A DNA stretch of 64,000 nt from Mycolicibacterium lutetiense (GCF_017876775.1 NZ_JAGIOP010000001.1:186001-250000); one strand, 5' to 3'. Counted from the stretch's first letter, positions 34,771 to 44,401 are shown. Numbers and translations: made by a program. The notes: generated from the sequence alone by a model not told the origin.

Positions 34771-35622
34771 ATGCCTGAGCTGCCCGAAGTCGAGGCGTTG
34801 GCCGATCATCTGCGCCGGCATGCGACCGGCCGGGTGGTCACCCGGATCGATGTGTCCGCATTGTCGGTGCTCAAGACGTTCGATCCGCCGACGACGGCGT
34901 TGCACGGCCAGACCGTCACCGGGGCGAACCGCTGGGGAAAGTACCTCGGTCTGGAGGTGGGCCCCTGGCACCTGATCACACACCTGTCCCGGGCGGGTTG
35001 GTTGCGTTGGTCGGACAAGCTGGCGACGACGCCGCTCAAGCCCGGCAAGGGTCCGATCGCCCTGCGCGTGCACCTGGATGGGGAGGGTTTCGACCTGACC
35101 GAGGCCGGGACGCAGAAGCGGTTGGCGGTGTGGATCGTCGCCGATCCACTCGATGTCCCGCAGATCGCCTCGCTGGGACCCGATGCGCTGTCGCTGGATT
35201 CGGCCGGGCTTGCCGGTGTACTGGCCGGGCAGGGCGGACGGATCAAGACCGTGATCACCGATCAGAAGGTGATCGCCGGCATCGGCAACGCCTACAGCGA
35301 CGAGATCCTGCATGTGGCCAAGCTGTCGCCGTTCGCGACCGCGGGCAAGCTGACCGATGCCCAACTGGCCGCGCTGCATGACGCGATGATCTCCGTGCTC
35401 ACCGATGCAGTGACGCGGTCGGTGGGGCAGCAGGCCGCCACGCTCAAGGGGGAGAAGCGGTCCGGCCTGCGGGTACATGCCCGCACCGGGTTGCCGTGTC
35501 CGGTGTGCGGGGACACCGTGCGGGAGGTGTCTTTCGCCGAAAAATCGTTCCAGTACTGCCCGACGTGTCAGACCGGCGGCAAGGTGCTGGCCGATCGTCG
35601 GATGTCGCGGCTGCTCAAATAG
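34771..35622 (+). CDS. Fpg/Nei-family DNA glycosylase (Rv0944-like, full length)
   Basis: A 283-residue glycosylase/AP lyase. It starts MPELPEVEALADHLRRHATG with catalytic Pro2 (after Met removal) and Glu3, has a helix-two-turn-helix around KTVITDQKVIAGIGNAYSDE, and ends with a zinc finger (CPVCG near 247 and YCPTCQ near 267). It removes oxidised bases. In M. tuberculosis Rv0944 is a short remnant of this family, so the copy here is the intact form. ATG 34771 fixes Pro2. Confidence 0.92.
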   Translation: MPELPEVEALADHLRRHATGRVVTRIDVSALSVLKTFDPPTTALHGQTVTGANRWGKYLGLEVGPWHLITHLSRAGWLRWSDKLATTPLKPGKGPIALRVHLDGEGFDLTEAGTQKRLAVWIVADPLDVPQIASLGPDALSLDSAGLAGVLAGQGGRIKTVITDQKVIAGIGNAYSDEILHVAKLSPFATAGKLTDAQLAALHDAMISVLTDAVTRSVGQQAATLKGEKRSGLRVHARTGLPCPVCGDTVREVSFAEKSFQYCPTCQTGGKVLADRRMSRLLK

Positions 35623-35664
35623 ACCGCATTTTTGACAGTTGTTTAACTCGGTTATCCTGCAGCG

Positions 35665-36414
35665 ATGACCCGTCAGAAGATCCTCATCACCGGCGCCAGC
35701 TCCGGACTGGGCGCGGGCATGGCCCGGCAATTCGCGGCCAAGGGCCGTGACCTGGCGCTGTGTGCCCGCCGCACCGAGCGGCTCGACGAGCTCAAGGCCG
35801 AGCTGGCCGCCCGGCACCCGCACGTCAAGGTCGCGGTCGCCGCGCTGGACGTGAACGACCATGAGGCCGTGCCGCGGGTGTTCGGCGAGATGTCCGAGGA
35901 ACTCGGCGGTATCGATCGCGTGATCGTCAACGCCGGCATCGGCAAGGGCTGGCCGTTGGGTGAGGGCAAGCCGTGGGCCAACAAAGCGACCATCGAAACC
36001 AATCTGATCGCCGGCCTGGTGCAGATCGAGACCGCGCTGGAGATGTTCAAGAAGTCCGGCAGCGGACACCTGGTGCTGATCTCGTCGGTGCTGGGCAACA
36101 CCGGTGTCCCCGGCGGTAAGGCCGCCTACTGCGCGTCGAAGGCCGGAATGACCTCGCTGGGCGAGTCGCTGCGCGCCGAGTACGACAAGGGCCCCATCCG
36201 GGTGACGGTGATCGAGCCGGGCTACATCGAGTCGGAGATGACCGCCAAGTCGGCGACCACGATGCTGATGGTCGACAACGAGACCGGAGTGCGCGCGATG
36301 GTCGAGGCCATCGAGAAGGAGAAGGGCCGGGCGGTGGTGCCGCGCTGGCCGTGGGCGCCGCTGACCCAGGTGATGCGGCTGCTGCCGCCGAAATACACCA
36401 AGCGTTTCGCGTAG
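35665..36414 (+). CDS. Short-chain dehydrogenase/reductase (Rv0945-like)
   Basis: A 249-residue classical SDR. Cofactor motif ITGASSGLGAGMARQFA, NAGIG in strand 4, and active-site Ser/Tyr/Lys in LISSVLGNTG and AAYCASKAGM. It reduces or oxidises an unknown carbonyl/hydroxyl. Its position matches Rv0945. It lies 42 bases downstream of the glycosylase gene on the same strand. Confidence 0.9.
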   Translation: MTRQKILITGASSGLGAGMARQFAAKGRDLALCARRTERLDELKAELAARHPHVKVAVAALDVNDHEAVPRVFGEMSEELGGIDRVIVNAGIGKGWPLGEGKPWANKATIETNLIAGLVQIETALEMFKKSGSGHLVLISSVLGNTGVPGGKAAYCASKAGMTSLGESLRAEYDKGPIRVTVIEPGYIESEMTAKSATTMLMVDNETGVRAMVEAIEKEKGRAVVPRWPWAPLTQVMRLLPPKYTKRFA

Positions 36415-36582
36415 GGCTATCCGACGTCATGCCGCGGTCGCGACGAGAAACCTGAGTTGTGCGGCCGTGACAGAAGAAACTGCAGCTCACCCCCGTGGCT
36501 GGTGTGGATTGCATGGTGTCAAAACATCAGCGTGACGTGACCGTGTGTTTCGAATCCCGGCGATCGTGGGTAGACCCCCGTC

Positions 36583-36993
36583 ATGACCACAAAATTGATT
36601 GCCTCGATGTTCTTTGCAGGCGCCGCGGCAGGTGCTGTCGCCTTTGGCCCGGTGGCCATGGCTGAGCCTGCTCCGCCGCCGTGCGTCAACGCTGATGGCA
36701 CGGCCTGCTCCGACCTCGGCACGGCCGGTCCCGGCGGTGCCACGGGCGCCATCCCAGGTGGTCCCGGTGGGACGGCAGGCCCGGGCGGGGCTTCCGGCGT
36801 GATCCCGGGTGGTCCGGGCGGCGCGGCCGGACCTGAGGGTGCGACCGGCGTGATCCCCGGTGGCCCGGGCGGAACTGCCGGACCCGGGGGTGCCACCGGC
36901 TCCATCCCGGGCGGGCCGGGCGGCACAGCGGGTCCCGGCGGAGCCAGTGGCTGTATCCCGAACGTGGGCTGCGCGTCTATTCCGGGACAGTAG
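36583..36993 (+). CDS. Secreted collagen-like Gly/Pro-rich repeat protein
   Basis: A 136-residue exported protein. The signal peptide ends at about residue 28 (PVAMAEPAP). A short Cys-containing segment follows (PPPCVNADGTACSDLG), then about four and a half copies of a 17-residue Gly/Pro repeat of the type TAGPGGATGAIPGGPGG, and a Cys-containing tail (CIPNVGCASIPGQ). The Gly-rich periodicity recalls collagen-like or PE_PGRS-like low-complexity surface proteins, without a PE domain. Function unknown; a cell-surface or matrix role is an inference. Confidence 0.82.
   Translation: MTTKLIASMFFAGAAAGAVAFGPVAMAEPAPPPCVNADGTACSDLGTAGPGGATGAIPGGPGGTAGPGGASGVIPGGPGGAAGPEGATGVIPGGPGGTAGPGGATGSIPGGPGGTAGPGGASGCIPNVGCASIPGQ
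36721..36957 (+). repeat. 51-bp coding tandem repeats
   Basis: Four complete 51-base units begin at 36721, 36772, 36823 and 36874, and a partial fifth begins at 36925. Units differ mainly at the codons for residues 8, 10 and 1 of the 17-residue repeat. An in-frame minisatellite that could vary in copy number between strains. Confidence 0.9.
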
Positions 36994-37009
36994 GCTCGGG
37001 GCCGCAGCT

Positions 37010-38659
37010 CTAGACCGAGCGCCCGCGCTCGACGCGGTACCGGCGCACCAGCGCGTCGGTCGACGAGTCCGACTGCTTGCCCGGTGATTCCGATTCGGTG
37101 ATCACCGGCAGCAGGGCCTTGGCCTGGGTCTTGCCCAGTTCGACACCCCACTGATCGAAGGAGTCGATCCCCCACACCACTCCCTCGGTGAACACCTGAT
37201 GTTCGTAGAGGGCGATGAGCTGGCCCACCACCGACGGCGTCAACCTGCTTGCCAGGATTGACGTCGTCGGTCGGTTTCCGGGCATCACCTTGTGCGGCAC
37301 CACCTCGGCCGGGGCGCCTTCGGCCGCAATGGCTTCGGCAGTCTTGCCGAACGCCAGCACCTGGGTCTGGGCGAAGAAGTTGCTCATCAGCAGATCGTGC
37401 ATGCTGCCGGTTCCGTCGGCCGTGGGGAGGTCGTCGGTGGGTTGCGAGAAGCCGATGAAGTCGGCCGGCACCAACCGGGTGCCCTGGTGCAGCAGCTGAT
37501 AGAACGCGTGCTGGCCGTTGGTTCCCGGCTCGCCCCAGAAGATCTCGCCGGTGTCGGTGGTGACGGCGGTGCCGTCGGCGCGCACCGACTTGCCATTGGA
37601 CTCCATGGTCAACTGCTGAAGATATGCCGCGAACCGGGACAGGTCGTTGGAGTACGGCAGCACCGCGCGCGATTGTGCGCCAAAGAAATTCGAGTACCAC
37701 AGGCCGATCAGCCCCAGCAGCGCCGGAGCATTCTCGGACAACGGCGCGGTGCGGAAGTGCTCGTCGACGAGATGGAAACCGGACAGGAATTCGCCGAACC
37801 GCTCACGGCCGATCACGGCCATCACCGACAATCCGATCGCCGAGTCCACCGAGTACCGGCCGCCGACCCAGTCCCAGAACCCGAACATGTTGTCGGTGTC
37901 GATGCCGAATTCATCCACCAGCTTCGCGTTGGTGGACACCGCCACGAAATGCTTGGCGACGGCGTCATCACCGAGGGCGTCGACCAGCCAGCGGCGCGCG
38001 GCGGTGGCGTTGGTCAGCGTCTCCAACGTGGAGAACGTCTTGGAGGCCACGATGAAAAGTGTTGTGGCCGGGTCCAGATCGGCCAGTGTCGCCACCAGAT
38101 CGGCGGGGTCGACATTCGATACGAAGCGGGCGCTGATCCCGGCGTCGGCGTAGTGGCGCAGCGCGTCGTACACCATCACCGGGCCCAGATCCGAGCCGCC
38201 GATGCCGATGTTGACCACGGTCTTGATCCGCTCGCCGGTGGCGCCGGCCCACTCGCCGCTGCGCAGTCGGTCGGTGAACCCGCCCATGCGATCGAGGACC
38301 TCGTGCACATCGGCCACCACGTCCTGCCCGTCAACGGTCAACGTCGCATCGGCGGGCAAGCGCAACGCTATGTGCAGCACCGCGCGGTCCTCGGAGGTGT
38401 TGATGTGCTTCCCGGCGAACATCGCGTCGCGGCGGGCCTCCAGATCGGCGGCGCGGGCCAGATCGGCCAGCAGTTCCAGGGTCCGGCGGGTGACGCGGTG
38501 CTTGCTGTAGTCGATGTAGAGATCGCCGACGGTCAACACCAGTTCGGTTCCGCGGGCCGGGTCCTCGGCGAAAAGCTCCGTCAGATGGAGGTCGCGGATC
38601 TCGTCGTAGTGCTTCGACAATGCCTGCCATGCGGGGGTTGCGGTGATGTCAGCACTCAT
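37010..38659 (-). CDS. pgi: Glucose-6-phosphate isomerase
   Basis: A 549-residue phosphoglucose isomerase (Rv0946c). Family signatures are visible: [22 protein letters not shown] (phosphate loop region), [18 protein letters not shown], and [19 protein letters not shown] C-terminal segment with [11 protein letters not shown]. It interconverts glucose-6-phosphate and fructose-6-phosphate. It is convergent with the collagen-like gene and divergent from the aldehyde dehydrogenase 50 bases away. Confidence 0.95.
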   Translation of the reverse strand: MSADITATPAWQALSKHYDEIRDLHLTELFAEDPARGTELVLTVGDLYIDYSKHRVTRRTLELLADLARAADLEARRDAMFAGKHINTSEDRAVLHIALRLPADATLTVDGQDVVADVHEVLDRMGGFTDRLRSGEWAGATGERIKTVVNIGIGGSDLGPVMVYDALRHYADAGISARFVSNVDPADLVATLADLDPATTLFIVASKTFSTLETLTNATAARRWLVDALGDDAVAKHFVAVSTNAKLVDEFGIDTDNMFGFWDWVGGRYSVDSAIGLSVMAVIGRERFGEFLSGFHLVDEHFRTAPLSENAPALLGLIGLWYSNFFGAQSRAVLPYSNDLSRFAAYLQQLTMESNGKSVRADGTAVTTDTGEIFWGEPGTNGQHAFYQLLHQGTRLVPADFIGFSQPTDDLPTADGTGSMHDLLMSNFFAQTQVLAFGKTAEAIAAEGAPAEVVPHKVMPGNRPTTSILASRLTPSVVGQLIALYEHQVFTEGVVWGIDSFDQWGVELGKTQAKALLPVITESESPGKQSDSSTDALVRRYRVERGRSV

Positions 38660-38709
38660 TCCGCCGACCTTAGTGTGACGCTCGGCTCAAGGGTGTACAT
38701 GATGGATGT

Positions 38710-40158
38710 ATGGCCATCGAAGACTTGATTGCATCCGTGCCCACCGGCCTGTGGATCGGTGGTGAGGAACGTCAGGCCACCTCGACGTTCGATGTGCTGG
38801 ATCCCAGCGACGATCAGGTGTTGGCCGCCGTGGCCGACGCGACCGCCGCCGACGCCGTCGCCGCACTGGACGCCGCATGCGCGGTCCAGGCCGAATGGGC
38901 CGCAACCGCCCCGCGCAAGCGAGGCGAGATCCTTCGCTCGGTGTTCGAGAAGATCACCGAACGCGCCGACGACATCGCCGCGCTGATGACCCTGGAGATG
39001 GGCAAGGTCGTCGCCGAGAGCAAGGGAGAGGTCGCCTACGGCGCCGAGTTCTTCCGCTGGTTCTCCGAAGAAGCGGTGCGCATCGCCGGTCGTTACACCC
39101 CGGCGCCGGCGGGCACCGGTCGGATTCTCGTCACCAAGCAGGCCGTCGGCCCGTGCTACGCGATCACGCCGTGGAACTTCCCGCTGGCCATGGGCACTCG
39201 CAAAATGGGGCCCGCCTTCGCCGCGGGCTGCACCATGATCGTCAAACCCGCGCAGGAAACTCCGCTGACGATGCTGCTGCTCGCCAAGCTGATGGATGAG
39301 GCCGGCCTACCCAAGGGCGTGCTGTCGGTGTTGCCGACCAGCAACCCGGGTGCGGTGAGCACCGCGCTGATCGACGATGGCCGGCTGCGCAAGCTCACCT
39401 TCACCGGCTCGACCGGGGTGGGCAAGGCACTGGTGAAACAGTCCGCCGACAAGCTGCTGCGCACGTCGATGGAGCTGGGCGGCAACGCCCCGTTCATCGT
39501 GTTCGACGATGCCGACGTGGACGCGGCGGTCGACGGCGCGATCCTGGCCAAGATGCGCAACGGGGGAGAGGCGTGCACCGCCGCCAACCGCTTCCATGTG
39601 GCGAACTCGGTGCGCGAGGAGTTCACCGAGAAGCTCGTCAAGCGGATGAGCGAGTTCACCCTCGGCAAGGGCATCGACCCCGCGTCCACGTTGGGCCCCC
39701 TCGTCAATTCCAAGCAGGTTGCCACGGTCACCGAACTAGTCTCTGACGCGGTGTCCAAAGGTGCGACCGTCGCTGTCGGCGGCGTCGCTCCCGGCGGTCC
39801 CGGCAACTTCTACCCGGCCACGGTGCTGGCCGATGTGCCGGCCGACGCCCGCATCCTCAAGGAGGAGATCTTCGGCCCGGTCGCCCCGATCACCGGGTTC
39901 GACACCGAGGACGAGGGGGTGGCGGCCGCGAACAACACCGAATACGGCTTGGCTGCTTACGTTTACACCCAGTCGCTGGACCGGGCGTTGCGGGTGGCCG
40001 ACCGTATCGAATCCGGCATGGTCGGGATCAACCGTGGTGTCATCTCCGACGCGGCCGCCCCGTTCGGCGGCATCAAGGAGTCCGGATTCGGTCGCGAGGG
40101 CGGGTCTGAGGGTATCGAGGAATACCTCGATACGAAATATATTGCGCTGACGAACTAG
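38710..40158 (+). CDS. NAD(P)-dependent succinate-semialdehyde dehydrogenase family protein
   Basis: A 482-residue aldehyde dehydrogenase. It has ITPWNFPLAMGTRKMGPAFAAG, the glutamate motif MELGGNAPFIVFDDAD, and the catalytic cysteine in NGGEACTAANRFHV, all in the SSADH/GabD subfamily style. It probably oxidises succinate semialdehyde to succinate, feeding the same pathway as sucCD. Other aldehydes cannot be excluded. It is followed by a strong terminator. Confidence 0.88.
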   Translation: MAIEDLIASVPTGLWIGGEERQATSTFDVLDPSDDQVLAAVADATAADAVAALDAACAVQAEWAATAPRKRGEILRSVFEKITERADDIAALMTLEMGKVVAESKGEVAYGAEFFRWFSEEAVRIAGRYTPAPAGTGRILVTKQAVGPCYAITPWNFPLAMGTRKMGPAFAAGCTMIVKPAQETPLTMLLLAKLMDEAGLPKGVLSVLPTSNPGAVSTALIDDGRLRKLTFTGSTGVGKALVKQSADKLLRTSMELGGNAPFIVFDDADVDAAVDGAILAKMRNGGEACTAANRFHVANSVREEFTEKLVKRMSEFTLGKGIDPASTLGPLVNSKQVATVTELVSDAVSKGATVAVGGVAPGGPGNFYPATVLADVPADARILKEEIFGPVAPITGFDTEDEGVAAANNTEYGLAAYVYTQSLDRALRVADRIESGMVGINRGVISDAAAPFGGIKESGFGREGGSEGIEEYLDTKYIALTN

Positions 40159-40168
40159 CTCTCAGTGA

Positions 40169-40204
40169 AAGTCCCCCGACACGCCGGTGTCGGGGGACTT
40201 TGAC
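40169..40204 (+). terminator. Intrinsic terminator after the aldehyde dehydrogenase
   Basis: A perfect 14-bp stem (arms 40169-40182 and 40187-40200) with a GCCG loop and a short T run, 10 bases after the stop codon. It could also serve the opposite direction. Confidence 0.88.
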
Positions 40205-40257
40205 GTCTGCCCGCCGGGGATAGTCTTGGCGTTCAACATAAGACGGGAGGGCATGAC

Positions 40258-42291
40258 GTGACTGCGGCGCCAGTCCGTGCTCCCAGTCGGCGTCTGCGTG
40301 CCTCCATCCGGCGTGACATCCCGGCACTCGACGGAATCCGCGCGATCGCGGTGGCCTTGGTGCTGGCCGGTCACGGCGGAGTGCCCGGTGTGGCCGGAGG
40401 TTTCATCGGCGTCGACGTCTTCTTCGTGCTCAGCGGATTTCTGATCACCTCGTTGCTGCTCGACGAGTTCCGACGCACCGAACGCATCGACCTCAAAGGC
40501 TTCTGGATCCGCCGCGCGAAGCGTCTGCTGCCGGCGATGGTGCTGATGACCTTGGCCGTCGTGATCGCCCGGCCACTGTTCCCGTCCGATGCGGTGACCT
40601 CACTCCGCGACGACGCGGTCGGGGCGTTCTTCTGGATGGCCAACTGGGTGTTCGTCGCCGCGGACACCGACTACTTCAGCCAGGGCGCCACGCCCTCACC
40701 GCTGCAGCACACCTGGTCGCTGGCGGTCGAGGAGCAGTACTACCTGCTCTGGCCACTGTTGGTGCTGGGCGCCGCGCTGCTGGTGCGTCGCTCGCCGATA
40801 GGCGGTGTCCGCAGCAGTTCGACCGTCGTTGTCCGTTTCACGGTCTTCGTCCTGGCGGTGCTCGGTGTCATCGGCTCGGCGGTCGCGGCGATCCTGTTGT
40901 CCGGCGATGCCGGGGAACTCAATCGCGTGTACTTCGGCACCGACACCCGCGCGCAGGCGCTGATGATCGGCGCGGCCGCTGCGGCGCTGCTGGTGCGCGA
41001 CTGGTCGGCGCTGACCGTGTCGGGCACGCTGATCCGGACCCGGTGGCGCCGCTGGGTGGCCTGGACATTGCCGGTGATCGGGATCGCGGTGCTGGCCGCG
41101 GCTGCGCACCTGGCGACCGGGAGCGCCGACGAATTCCACCGCGGGCTGCTGATCGTGGTGGCCGTAGGCGCCGTGCTCGTCGTCGCCCCCGTCGCACTGG
41201 ACCAGGACGGCTACGTCGCCCGCGCGCTGGCCTGGTTCCCGCTGGTGACGTTGGGCGTCATCTCTTATGGCGTCTACCTGTGGCACTGGCCGATCTTCCT
41301 GATCCTCAACGGCGAACGCACCGGCCTGGACGGCTGGTCCCTGCTGGCGCTGCGCTGCGCGGTGACCATCGCGGTGGCGTGGGTGTCGTGGTGGGCGATC
41401 GAGCAGCCGATCCGACACTGGCGCCCCGAACATGTCCCGATGCTCCGGCTGTCCGCCGCCACGGTGGCCACCGCCGCGGTGGTGACGATGACGGTCGTCC
41501 CGGTCGGCGTCCCGAACCGCACGGCGGGCCCGGACGTGATGGCCGCCGCCGCGTCCGAGCAGGACATCGGCGCGGAGCGGGCCGTCGCGGTGGGGCAACC
41601 GCCGGCGCTGCCTCCCGGCACGAAGACGGTTGCGGTGTTCGGCGACTCGGTGGCGTGGACGTTGATGCGGTACCTGCCCGCCACACCGGGTTTTCATTTC
41701 AGCGACTACACGACCATCGGCTGCGGCATCGCCCGCGGCGGGCCGTACCGGTCGGCCGGGGAGACGCTGAACCAGAAGCCGGAGTGCGATTCCTGGCCGG
41801 AGCGCTGGACCCAGCGGCTCGCCCATGACCGGCCGGACACCGTGCTGCTGATGATCGGGCGCTGGGAGGTTGTGGACCGGACCTGGCACGGGCGGTGGAT
41901 GCACATCGGTAACGACGCCTACGACACCTATCTCAAAGGTGAGCTGCAGCGCGCCTTGGACATCCTCAGCTCGACCGGAGCCCGGGTTGTGGTGACCACG
42001 GCGCCGTACAACCGGCGCGGCGAGCGGTCGGACGGGACGCTGTACCCCGAGGATCAACCGGGCCGGGTACAGGCCTGGAACACCATGCTGCGCAGTGTGG
42101 CCGCGCAACGGCCCAACGTGTCGGTGGTGGATTTCAACGCCAAGCTCAACCCGGACGGCAAGTACACCGCGAAGATCAACGGCGTCCGGACCCGCAGCGA
42201 CGGCGTGCACCCGACGTCCGAGGCGGTCCAGTGGTTGACGCCGTGGCTGCTGGACTCGCTGAAGGCGCCTGCCAATCCGGCAGGACGCTAG
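40258..42291 (+). CDS. Acyltransferase-3 membrane protein with SGNH hydrolase-like C-terminus (OafA/YrhL type)
   Basis: A 677-residue membrane O-acyltransferase. The N-terminal acyltransferase-3 domain (about 15-420, roughly 10 helices) starts DIPALDGIRAIAVALVLAGHGG, has GVDVFFVLSGFLI and ends at about the EQPIRHWRP motif. The C-terminal SGNH-like domain (about 445-670) has the Ser in VFGDSVAWTLMR and a final DGVHPTSE with Asp/His. Such enzymes transfer acyl groups to cell-envelope sugars. Target unknown. The GTG at 40258 has GGGAGG seven bases upstream; an ATG at 40253 is out of frame. Confidence 0.88.
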   Translation: MTAAPVRAPSRRLRASIRRDIPALDGIRAIAVALVLAGHGGVPGVAGGFIGVDVFFVLSGFLITSLLLDEFRRTERIDLKGFWIRRAKRLLPAMVLMTLAVVIARPLFPSDAVTSLRDDAVGAFFWMANWVFVAADTDYFSQGATPSPLQHTWSLAVEEQYYLLWPLLVLGAALLVRRSPIGGVRSSSTVVVRFTVFVLAVLGVIGSAVAAILLSGDAGELNRVYFGTDTRAQALMIGAAAAALLVRDWSALTVSGTLIRTRWRRWVAWTLPVIGIAVLAAAAHLATGSADEFHRGLLIVVAVGAVLVVAPVALDQDGYVARALAWFPLVTLGVISYGVYLWHWPIFLILNGERTGLDGWSLLALRCAVTIAVAWVSWWAIEQPIRHWRPEHVPMLRLSAATVATAAVVTMTVVPVGVPNRTAGPDVMAAAASEQDIGAERAVAVGQPPALPPGTKTVAVFGDSVAWTLMRYLPATPGFHFSDYTTIGCGIARGGPYRSAGETLNQKPECDSWPERWTQRLAHDRPDTVLLMIGRWEVVDRTWHGRWMHIGNDAYDTYLKGELQRALDILSSTGARVVVTTAPYNRRGERSDGTLYPEDQPGRVQAWNTMLRSVAAQRPNVSVVDFNAKLNPDGKYTAKINGVRTRSDGVHPTSEAVQWLTPWLLDSLKAPANPAGR

Positions 42292-42296
42292 TCGAT

Positions 42297-43223
42297 CTAT
42301 CGAGGGCAGGTGTCGAACTGCTCGCGGAGGCGCTCCTGCAGCGCCCTTTCCTCGCGCGACAGGCTGTCCCCGTGGGGTGTGCTCGGATATCCGCAAGCGC
42401 CCACATGTACGGTCCCGTCGGGCGCCGCGGGAAGGAAGATCTGACCGACTTGCCAGCTCAACATCAATGGTGAGTCAGGTCCGGCGCCGAGCCGGCTGAT
42501 GACATCCTTCATCGCCGGTTCGACCGCCTGGATGTCGGTGACCGCGACATTGAGTTCGGTGATGACACCGGAACTGACCGTCACCGCGCCCACCTGAAGG
42601 GGGAGTGAGTCGAGTTGAGAACTGACGCGGCGTTCTTCATCAGGTGAGAACGGGAAATAGATGCGCCAGCGCTGCACGCTGCTCGATGCGCCTGGGTATA
42701 TCTCGGCCAGACCAATGCCGCCCAGGCTGTCCCGAATCATGCCGAGTGTTCCCGGTAGCGGCGATTCGCGTGAGACATAGAGGTTGCCGTTCGGGATGTC
42801 GTCGCGGGTCCACTTCATCACCGCAGCCGGACCCACCGCCGGGGTGAGTCGACGTAGCCGCTCGACATCGTCGACGAACTGACCGGCATCGAGGTCGGCG
42901 ACCGTGCCGCTGACGAGAATCAGTGGTTTTTCGGCGACACGGATGTTGATGGTCTCGAGATCCTCGTGGGGATTGTTCTTGAGCGTGTCGACGACCGCGC
43001 GGATCTGCCCGGGCGTTGCCCTTGCCATCGTCACAAAGAGATTCGGCAGCGTGACGGTGGCCAGTTCCGCGTCGTTTGTCGCAAACCCTGCGCTGGTGAC
43101 ACCGGGCATGGCGGCGATGGTGTCCTTCAACCTATCGGCGCCGTTGTCTTTGCCGGGGCCGAAGAAGCATCCGCTGAGCAGACCGGTGACAAGGAGAGCG
43201 ATGCCGGCTATCGCTCGCGTCAT
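42297..43223 (-). CDS. Lipoprotein overlapping the EspA/EspE-type gene
   Basis: A 308-residue lipoprotein. The signal ends in the lipobox LLSGC (Cys19). The remainder is a soluble extracytoplasmic domain with two similar-looking regions (KDTIAAMPGVTSAGFATND and a later PAMKDVISRLGAG segment), and two Cys near the C-terminus. No family recognised. The start overlaps the stop of the upstream putative effector by 4 bases, so the pair is translationally coupled. It may protect against, or help export, that effector; both are inferences from position. Confidence 0.8.
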   Translation of the reverse strand: MTRAIAGIALLVTGLLSGCFFGPGKDNGADRLKDTIAAMPGVTSAGFATNDAELATVTLPNLFVTMARATPGQIRAVVDTLKNNPHEDLETINIRVAEKPLILVSGTVADLDAGQFVDDVERLRRLTPAVGPAAVMKWTRDDIPNGNLYVSRESPLPGTLGMIRDSLGGIGLAEIYPGASSSVQRWRIYFPFSPDEERRVSSQLDSLPLQVGAVTVSSGVITELNVAVTDIQAVEPAMKDVISRLGAGPDSPLMLSWQVGQIFLPAAPDGTVHVGACGYPSTPHGDSLSREERALQERLREQFDTCPR

Positions 43224-44401
43224 GCTGGTACTCCTGGGGTTCGTCCCTCGGTGGGGTAGGGGGTCGGATCGCCGGGGGGAGCGTTCTTGGGATCGCCCCC
43301 AGGCACGCCGATCGGCAACTTGGGGTCGTTGCTCCAGGTCAAGCCTGCGCCGTCCTGGCTCACGATCACGGTGTCGCCACCTCGTACCGCCGATTCCACC
43401 TGAGCAGCGAGTTCCTCAGGTGACGCTTTCGGATTGGCCGTGCCGATCTGCCGGCCGATCTCGTTGTTGTACAGATCCATTGCCTCGCGCGGGGCAGGAT
43501 CGCCTGGGCGCCGTTCGTGCGCCGTGGCGAATTTGCGGGTCCACTCTTCACCGAACCGTTGCGTCATCAGCGCATTCCAATACGTGTGCCGGAACGCGTC
43601 GGTGTGGTTGTCACTGGTGTTGCCGTCCGGTGGCGGGAACTTCCTGCTGGCCTCGTCGATTGCAGCTTGCTTGATGTCGAAGAAGTCCTTGACCGCCAAA
43701 GGCCCTTGGGTTGCAGCCAGTTCCGCGAGCACGCGGTACTCACCGACCGTGAGGTTGGCATCCCCTTTGACTTCGTCGCCGAGGACGCCCCCAATGGTGT
43801 CGAGCAGCCACTTGGGCAGCATCCGATCGTCTTTGACCTGGTACTCGCGCAGGATGTCTTCGAGCTTCTTACGGGGATCCTCCTCCAGAGTCGATCCGGC
43901 GCCCTCACCCGCTCCGAGCTTCTGATACTCGTTGGCGATTTCTGTGATGTCCTTGCTGATGTCCGAGAGATCGGCGGTGGTGCGACTGACGATGTCCCCG
44001 ATCTGGCCGATACCGGCGGCGACGATCGGCATCAGCATCTTCTCCCGAAACGGACCAGGAGGGACCGACTCGGCCAAATGGACCACCTGATCGTGCAGCG
44101 AGATGAGTTCATTGCGTCCGCGGGTGACTGCGAAGGCGGCGAAGTCGATCTGGGCGCCGAGCCGCTGATCCAGGTCCGCGAAGTTCCCGACGTTCCCGAT
44201 GTGCTTGTTGTTGGCCTGCGTGTACCTGTCGGATGCCGTACCCGTCCACTGACCTCCGGGACTGGCTCCCCGCAGATCGCTCTCGACGGTGCGGACCGCC
44301 GCGCTGCTCTCGAACAGGGGAGTGCCCGGCTGTGGAATACCATCGCCGAAGTTCGATTGCGCGGTTCTGGACACCGCCAGAAATGTGTCGAGCACGCTCA
44401 T
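43220..44401 (-). CDS. EspA/EspE-type putative ESX effector with His-rich C-terminal domain
   Basis: A 393-residue protein in three parts. The N-terminal helical part (about 1-160) has the EspA/EspE-like layout: W52-T-G-T-A...Y60 followed by NNKHIGNVGNFADLDQRL. A linker follows (about 165-200). The C-terminal domain (about 210-325) carries conserved-looking polar residues: N265-H266-T-D-A-F-R-H272, H295-E296 and D309-L-Y-N312-N313, a pattern like the DUF6973 domain of polymorphic toxins. A Pro-rich tail ends the protein. It has no signal peptide, consistent with type VII secretion. The lipoprotein gene overlaps its stop. Toxin activity is inferred, not shown. Confidence 0.75.
   Translation of the reverse strand: MSVLDTFLAVSRTAQSNFGDGIPQPGTPLFESSAAVRTVESDLRGASPGGQWTGTASDRYTQANNKHIGNVGNFADLDQRLGAQIDFAAFAVTRGRNELISLHDQVVHLAESVPPGPFREKMLMPIVAAGIGQIGDIVSRTTADLSDISKDITEIANEYQKLGAGEGAGSTLEEDPRKKLEDILREYQVKDDRMLPKWLLDTIGGVLGDEVKGDANLTVGEYRVLAELAATQGPLAVKDFFDIKQAAIDEASRKFPPPDGNTSDNHTDAFRHTYWNALMTQRFGEEWTRKFATAHERRPGDPAPREAMDLYNNEIGRQIGTANPKASPEELAAQVESAVRGGDTVIVSQDGAGLTWSNDPKLPIGVPGGDPKNAPPGDPTPYPTEGRTPGVPA

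Noticed and set aside
36721..36957. A possible CRISPR array
   Set aside because: The 51-bp units are contiguous, in-frame coding repeats with no spacers.
40696..42396. A long open minus-strand frame opposite the acyltransferase
   Set aside because: Arg/Gln/His-rich shadow of a membrane protein gene; no ribosome site.
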